The position numbers and the translations under genes are program-made. The notes under the pieces were generated by a model, which searched no databases, was not told where the DNA came from, and saw only the letters and a program-made list of their open reading frames with translations. Shown here piece by piece: positions 60,347 through 64,000 of a stretch of DNA of 64,000 nucleotides; position 1 is the first letter of the stretch; each line of letters begins with the position of its first letter. The stretch spans positions 1-64,000 of the forward strand of contig NZ_LFML01000043.1 in NCBI RefSeq assembly GCF_001044425.1. Direction: 5' to 3'. The DNA comes from Streptomyces roseus (lineage in GTDB: Bacteria > Actinomycetota > Actinomycetes > Streptomycetales > Streptomycetaceae).

Positions 60347-61132
60347 TCAGGCGCCTTTCAGATAGGTGGTGAGGAAGAGCGGGAACCGCTCGTCGTACGG
60401 GGAGAGGTCCCAGCCGCTGTGGCGGCCCTCCGGGGCCAGTCCGGCGGCCAGAGCCTGGGCGTCCGCTTCGTCGGGGGTGATCGGCCGGGACAGTTCGGTG
60501 CCGACCCGGGTGCTTCCGTCGGATTCGTACCAGATGTGGGAGCACTGCCAGAGGTCGGATCCGGGGGGCAGGGTGGAGTGGGTCTGCAGTCCGGTACCGG
60601 GCTCGGGGTACGGGGTGAAGAGGGTGATGCGGGAGCGGCCCTCGTGGAGGGCTTCGACGGCGGGGCGGTTGCCCGTCTCGACGACCAGCCGGCCGCCGGG
60701 GGTGAGCAGGTCGGCCGCCCGGCGGAACATGGCCTGCTGGTCCTGGGGGGTCAGCAGCATCGACAGGACCCCGCACACCGCGTAGACGAGGCCGTACCGG
60801 CGGTCGTCGGTGTAGGTGCGGATGTCCCCGTGGATTCCCGTGACTTCGGCACGGTTGCCGCCGGGGCCGGGGCCGGGGACGGGGGTCCGGGCCAGCAGGT
60901 CGAGCATCTCCGGGGAGGAGTCCACCCCGGAGACCGGGCCGGTGCGGGCGGCAAGCGGGAGCGCGATCCGGCCGGTACCCACGCCGAGTTCGAGGGTGCC
61001 GGACCCGGGGTCGGGGTGGAGGGCGGCGAGGGTGTCGGCGACGGCTGCCACGCTCGCGTCCGTGGGGAATATGCGGTGGTACCAGGACGCGAACTGCGTT
61101 CCGTAGCCGATGTCCTCGACTGCGCCGGCCAT
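60347..61132 (-). CDS. Class I SAM-dependent methyltransferase
   Basis: A 261-residue Rossmann methyltransferase. The SAM motif LELGVGTGRIALPLA is at about 46-60, with GVDSSPEMLDLLAR and YAVCGVLSMLL. It resembles small-molecule methyltransferases rather than rRNA enzymes. RBS AGAGAGG supports the ATG. It stands 66 bases after the DUF5819-like gene and one base before the small membrane protein gene. Confidence 0.88.
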   Translation of the reverse strand: MAGAVEDIGYGTQFASWYHRIFPTDASVAAVADTLAALHPDPGSGTLELGVGTGRIALPLAARTGPVSGVDSSPEMLDLLARTPVPGPGPGGNRAEVTGIHGDIRTYTDDRRYGLVYAVCGVLSMLLTPQDQQAMFRRAADLLTPGGRLVVETGNRPAVEALHEGRSRITLFTPYPEPGTGLQTHSTLPPGSDLWQCSHIWYESDGSTRVGTELSRPITPDEADAQALAAGLAPEGRHSGWDLSPYDERFPLFLTTYLKGA

Positions 61133-61198
61133 GGGTGGGCACCTCTCTGTCGGTGGGTCGGACGGTGGGGTCGGACGGGGGACCAGGGGGGACGGGGG

Positions 61199-61786
61199 TC
61201 AGGCCGCGGTCGGGTGCCCGGTCTTCGCCGGCCGGTCCAGGGGGGTGTACGGGGAGAGGAACAGGGGTTCCGGATCCTCGCTGGTGTCGTGGCCGGAGGC
61301 GCGGACCACCGAGAACTGGAAGCCCTGGACGGTGCCTTCGGGGTGCCGTTCGCGGATGGTGTGCCGGATGAAGCCGAGCAGCACCTGGTACGCCGAGTTG
61401 GTCTGGGCGGCGCCGGCGCCGCCCTTGGCGGCGAGCTGGAGCACGGCGGTGCAGATGTCGAAGACGGCCTTCTCGGGGCGGCGTGAGGCGAACCAGAACG
61501 CCTGGTGCAGCCGGCGCGGTTCGATCATCTCGATCTCCTGCCAGTCGCCGGTCACACCGGCCTGGTCGAGGGTCCGGTACACGTAGTGGAAGTCGTGGAC
61601 CGCCGGGTTCGGGGCGAAGAACTTCCAGTTGGGGACGAGCGAGTACACGTCCCTGGTGCGGGGCCGGTCGAAGGCCGGGTGCGGGTGCTGCGCGGCGACG
61701 GTGGCCACCAGCATCCCGGCGCCCAGCACCCGGGCCCAGGCGCCCTCGCCGGTGAAGGCCGACTTCAGCAGGGTGCCGGGGTTCAT
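61199..61786 (-). CDS. DUF5819/SdpA-like membrane-anchored protein
   Basis: A 195-residue protein with one N-terminal hydrophobic segment (about 15-33) and the motif NWKFFAPNPAVHDFHYVYR. That motif is typical of DUF5819 proteins and recalls the W-x-FF motif of SdpA. These partners occur beside HTTM membrane proteins. Its ATG overlaps the stop of the HTTM-hydrolase gene (ATGA). In Bacillus the SdpA/SdpB pair matures the SDP toxin; here a similar assistant role is inferred. The family assignment is from motif memory. Confidence 0.7.
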   Translation of the reverse strand: MNPGTLLKSAFTGEGAWARVLGAGMLVATVAAQHPHPAFDRPRTRDVYSLVPNWKFFAPNPAVHDFHYVYRTLDQAGVTGDWQEIEMIEPRRLHQAFWFASRRPEKAVFDICTAVLQLAAKGGAGAAQTNSAYQVLLGFIRHTIRERHPEGTVQGFQFSVVRASGHDTSEDPEPLFLSPYTPLDRPAKTGHPTAA

Positions 61787-63804
61787 CGGACGGTTCCTTC
61801 CGTACGCGCCGCGTCCTGCGGCTGGTCCTGCGGCTCGCCCTGGCCGGCATCGGCCGGGACACGGGCGGCCGGAACCCGGGCGGCCGCAACCTCGGCCAGG
61901 AAGGCGGCGATCAGGTCGGCGGCGCGGTGGGCGTGGGCGGCGTTGGTGAGCAGGGAGTCGTGGTCGGATCCCTCGACCACCTCGATGCCGCCGGTCTCGC
62001 CGTGGCCGGGGTGGGCGTGGGAGAGCTCGTTGTAGAGGAGCAGTTGCTCGGGGTCCTGGTCGACGGTCTGCTGCGCCGCGATGATCAAGCCGGGGACGGG
62101 CAGCGGCGCGATGGTGCCGTCGAAGGCGCGGAAGTCCTTCTCGACGGCTTCCCATTCCCGTTTGCCGGCGGTCCACAGCCGGGCGTCGGTGTACTGGGCG
62201 AACACCCGCTGCCGGTATTCCTTGGGCAGCCGGTCAAGCCATTCGGGGCGGCTCATCAGGATTCCGCTACCCAGGCGGAGGTAGCGGGATGCCTGCGCGA
62301 TGGTCTCGCTGAGGGCCTTGGAGCCCTCGCTCTGCCGTTCCGAGCGCTGGAGTTCGGCGGGGTGGGCCGGGTCCAGGTAGACCAGGCCGGCCAGCCTGTC
62401 CGACAGCCGGTCGGCGGCCCGCCGGATGATCTCGCCGCCGAGGGAGTGGCCGACCAGGACCACCTTGCGGCCGGCCGGCAGGACCCCGCGGACCAGGTCC
62501 TCCAGGTCGTCCACGGATTCGACCAGTTCGTACGGGGCGGTGGTGCGGCGGAGGCTGCCGCCGTAGCCGGCCCGTGCGTAGGAGACCACCGGGTGGTCGG
62601 TCTCGTTGACGAAGCGCTCCGTGATCCAGGCGAAGTGCTCGGAGGTGGAGGCCAGTCCGGCGGCGAAGACGAGGACCGGCTCTTCGCCGTGGCCGGTGCC
62701 GAAGGTGTCTGGGGTGCCGGGGGTGCCGGGGGTGCCGGGGGTGCCGAAGGTGGCACTGGTGCCGAACGTGTCGCCGGTGTCGCCGCCGGTCTCGTAGAGC
62801 AGTTCGTTGCCGTGCCGGGTGACGAACCTGCGGGAGGTGGGCCATCCCTCCAGGACGGTGGAGCGGCGCTGCGCGGCCAGCGCCGCGCTCGCCGCGACCC
62901 CGGCGGCCAGCAGGAGTCCGGCGGCCTTCACGGCCCGGTCGTCGCGGCCGGCGACGGCGGGGTGGGAGGCGGGGGTGGTGGTGTAGGCGACCATCGGGTG
63001 CATGGAGGGGAAGGCCGTCATGAAGCGGCCGAGGCCCATGATGAACCCGTTGGCGACGTGGAAGCTCGCGGCGGAGGCCAGCACGGGCCGGGTGAGCCGG
63101 CCGCCCGCGAGGTGGACCAGGGGGAAGAGGCATTCCAGGGCGAGCACGCCGTGCTGGACGTACTTGGAGGTCTTCGGGTGGCGCTGGGTCAGCCGGTAGA
63201 TCTTCTCGGAGCCGTAGGTCCGTGTCCGCATGACGCCGGGGAGCGCGGAGGCGTCGCGCCAGCGTTCGCCGAGGAGCTTGACCCAGCCGGAGGCCGCGTA
63301 CGAGAGGTTGGCCTGCAGGGCCACGTACCAGAGGAGGGCGTCCTGGGTCTGGGTGCTGCGGGAGAGCCGGGCGAGGCCGGTGGCGCCCTGGACGAGGGTG
63401 GCGACCTGGTCGGAGCCATCGGTGCCGTAGCGGTGGCGGGCGGCCAGCAGGCAGGTGGTGCCGCCGAGGAAGAGGCTGCCGGCGCCGCGCCAACGGCTGT
63501 TGCCCGGCAGCAGCATGCCGACACCGACGGCCGCGCGGGCGGCATGCAGGGCGAGGGTGACCTCGCGGTGCGCGACGGCATTGCTGATTTTCCGGATGAC
63601 CGGGTTGGTGGATTCCGGGGACTTCTTCATGATGTCCCAGTCGTTGAGCCCGCCGGGCTCCAGGTGTTTCCGCTGGTTCAGGTATTCCAGGGAGGAGGAG
63701 AGCGTGGTGAGGGCGGACAGCCGCTCCGAAATCCCCAGGGCCCGGTCCCGGGAAACCGGAACGGGCGAGAAAACCGCCGAGGCCAGTTTCCTTATGTACC
63801 GCAA
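61783..63804 (-). CDS. HTTM (vitamin-K-carboxylase-like) membrane domain fused to an alpha/beta-hydrolase
   Basis: A 673-residue two-part protein. Residues 75-310 form an HTTM-type membrane domain, with several helices and the motif YAASGWVKLLGERWRDASAL. Its Lys176 lies near where vitamin-K carboxylase has its catalytic lysine. A Thr/Pro/Gly linker follows (about 347-372), then an alpha/beta-hydrolase with nucleophile Ser454 in VLVGHSLGGEI and a C-terminal His in VEGSDHDSLL. The TTG start is chosen because upstream codons lose GC bias and a hairpin crowds the ATG 54 bases earlier. The full frame to that ATG is 691 residues. It begins the coupled operon. Confidence 0.75.
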   Translation of the reverse strand: MRYIRKLASAVFSPVPVSRDRALGISERLSALTTLSSSLEYLNQRKHLEPGGLNDWDIMKKSPESTNPVIRKISNAVAHREVTLALHAARAAVGVGMLLPGNSRWRGAGSLFLGGTTCLLAARHRYGTDGSDQVATLVQGATGLARLSRSTQTQDALLWYVALQANLSYAASGWVKLLGERWRDASALPGVMRTRTYGSEKIYRLTQRHPKTSKYVQHGVLALECLFPLVHLAGGRLTRPVLASAASFHVANGFIMGLGRFMTAFPSMHPMVAYTTTPASHPAVAGRDDRAVKAAGLLLAAGVAASAALAAQRRSTVLEGWPTSRRFVTRHGNELLYETGGDTGDTFGTSATFGTPGTPGTPGTPDTFGTGHGEEPVLVFAAGLASTSEHFAWITERFVNETDHPVVSYARAGYGGSLRRTTAPYELVESVDDLEDLVRGVLPAGRKVVLVGHSLGGEIIRRAADRLSDRLAGLVYLDPAHPAELQRSERQSEGSKALSETIAQASRYLRLGSGILMSRPEWLDRLPKEYRQRVFAQYTDARLWTAGKREWEAVEKDFRAFDGTIAPLPVPGLIIAAQQTVDQDPEQLLLYNELSHAHPGHGETGGIEVVEGSDHDSLLTNAAHAHRAADLIAAFLAEVAAARVPAARVPADAGQGEPQDQPQDAARTEGTVR
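62711..62746 (-). repeat. Four tandem GGGGTGCCG repeats coding Gly-Thr-Pro
   Basis: Four exact 9-bp copies encode the Gly-Thr-Pro linker between the membrane and hydrolase parts of the fusion protein. Confidence 0.85.
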
Positions 63805-63862
63805 AACGCGCCTACCTCTCGGCTCGGCAAATGACGTCGATTGGCGTTCGGTTAGCATGGGC

Positions 63863-63901
63863 GGGCTGTCCGGCCGCGATTCCAGCGCGGCCGGACAGCC
63901 C
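63863..63901 (-). terminator. Perfect 16-bp hairpin before the HTTM-hydrolase gene
   Basis: GGGCTGTCCGGCCGCG and its exact complement enclose the loop ATTCCAG. On the minus strand it follows the truncated gene at the window end by 51 bases. It ends four bases before an ATG of the HTTM-hydrolase frame, which argues for the later TTG. It is most likely a terminator or attenuator. Confidence 0.8.
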
Positions 63902-63952
63902 TTGCTCCCACGTGTGGAGCGATGGCGGATGCTCCGCCGGGTCCGGCGGGGG

Positions 63953-64000
63953 TCAGCCCTTGGCGGCGGCCCGGCCTGCCTCGTAGGCGCCGACCGCCGC
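63953..64000 (-). CDS. C-terminal end of an unidentified protein (cut by window end)
   Basis: A frame open at the edge ends AAVGAYEAGRAAAKG with a TGA stop. Its codons are GC-rich at the third position. It would be the gene just upstream of the HTTM-hydrolase operon, separated by a strong hairpin. Too little is visible to name it; whether it is a short precursor peptide or an ordinary enzyme cannot be decided. Confidence 0.45.
   Translation of the reverse strand, partial: AAVGAYEAGRAAAKG

Overview
The window is chromosomal DNA from a Streptomyces species. The evidence is very high GC with strong third-position GC bias, many GTG and TTG starts, four-base ATGA/GTGA gene overlaps, and the adjacent filament genes scy and filP. 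NucS in mismatch repair, the bL37 microprotein and atpIBEFHAGDC with extended delta and c subunits fit the same group. Positions 1-55,800 look like conserved Streptomyces core. From 55,800 to the end, past a tRNA-Arg, the content looks accessory.

Layout. 1-6.7 kb: a thiamine-binding protein and a DUF3817 membrane protein, three tandem AIM24 paralogues, a MarR regulator, the 24-residue ribosomal protein bL37, and a propionate/short-chain acyl-CoA group (meaB, thiolase, methylmalonyl-CoA epimerase). 6.8-12.5 kb: the polar-growth proteins Scy and FilP. 12.7-16.7 kb: two successive ATPase-permease ABC cassettes. 16.7-25.3 kb: a zinc-binding small protein, an LLM flavin oxidoreductase, an SCO5389-family protein, nucS, a membrane-anchored NTPase-like protein with a degenerate P-loop, a STAS protein, 3-hydroxybutyryl-CoA dehydrogenase, a PduO-type cobalamin adenosyltransferase and a membrane protein. 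25.4-29.4 kb: a two-component system and a secreted GH18 chitinase preceded by paired 12-bp operator elements. 29.5-38.1 kb: the ATP synthase operon on the minus strand, with a Rex-like palindrome upstream. 38.2-46.0 kb: a polyprenyl-phosphate sugar-phosphate transferase, an SHMT-like enzyme, a phosphatase-like protein whose active-site Cys is Ser, the TsaC/Sua5 enzyme, prmC-prfA, rpmE and an LCP protein. 46.3-55.6 kb: rho, thrB, thrC, hom, lysA, the ArgS-like protein NrtL and a stand-alone receiver protein.

55.7-64 kb: tRNA-Arg(CCG) and its terminator mark the switch to a compact minus-strand gene set, most of it translationally coupled. In transcription order it encodes an HTTM (vitamin-K-carboxylase-like)/alpha-beta-hydrolase fusion, a DUF5819/SdpA-like anchored protein, a methyltransferase, a 58-residue two-helix membrane protein, a fused ABC exporter, a CrtI-type FAD oxidoreductase and a membrane M23-like peptidase. 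A further gene is cut by the window end. HTTM plus 'FFAPNP' partner recalls the SdpA/SdpB pair that matures the Bacillus SDP toxin. This set is the best candidate here for an undescribed biosynthetic or maturation system, but its product cannot be deduced from the sequence.

Regulation that can be read: a Rex-type site upstream of atpI, chitinase direct repeats, a WhiA-type GACAC upstream of filP, long structured leaders before hom and rho, and strong hairpin terminators after most units. Start sites were chosen from ribosome-binding sites, overlaps and codon bias. Functional assignments are by recognition of motifs and gene order; no database search was run.
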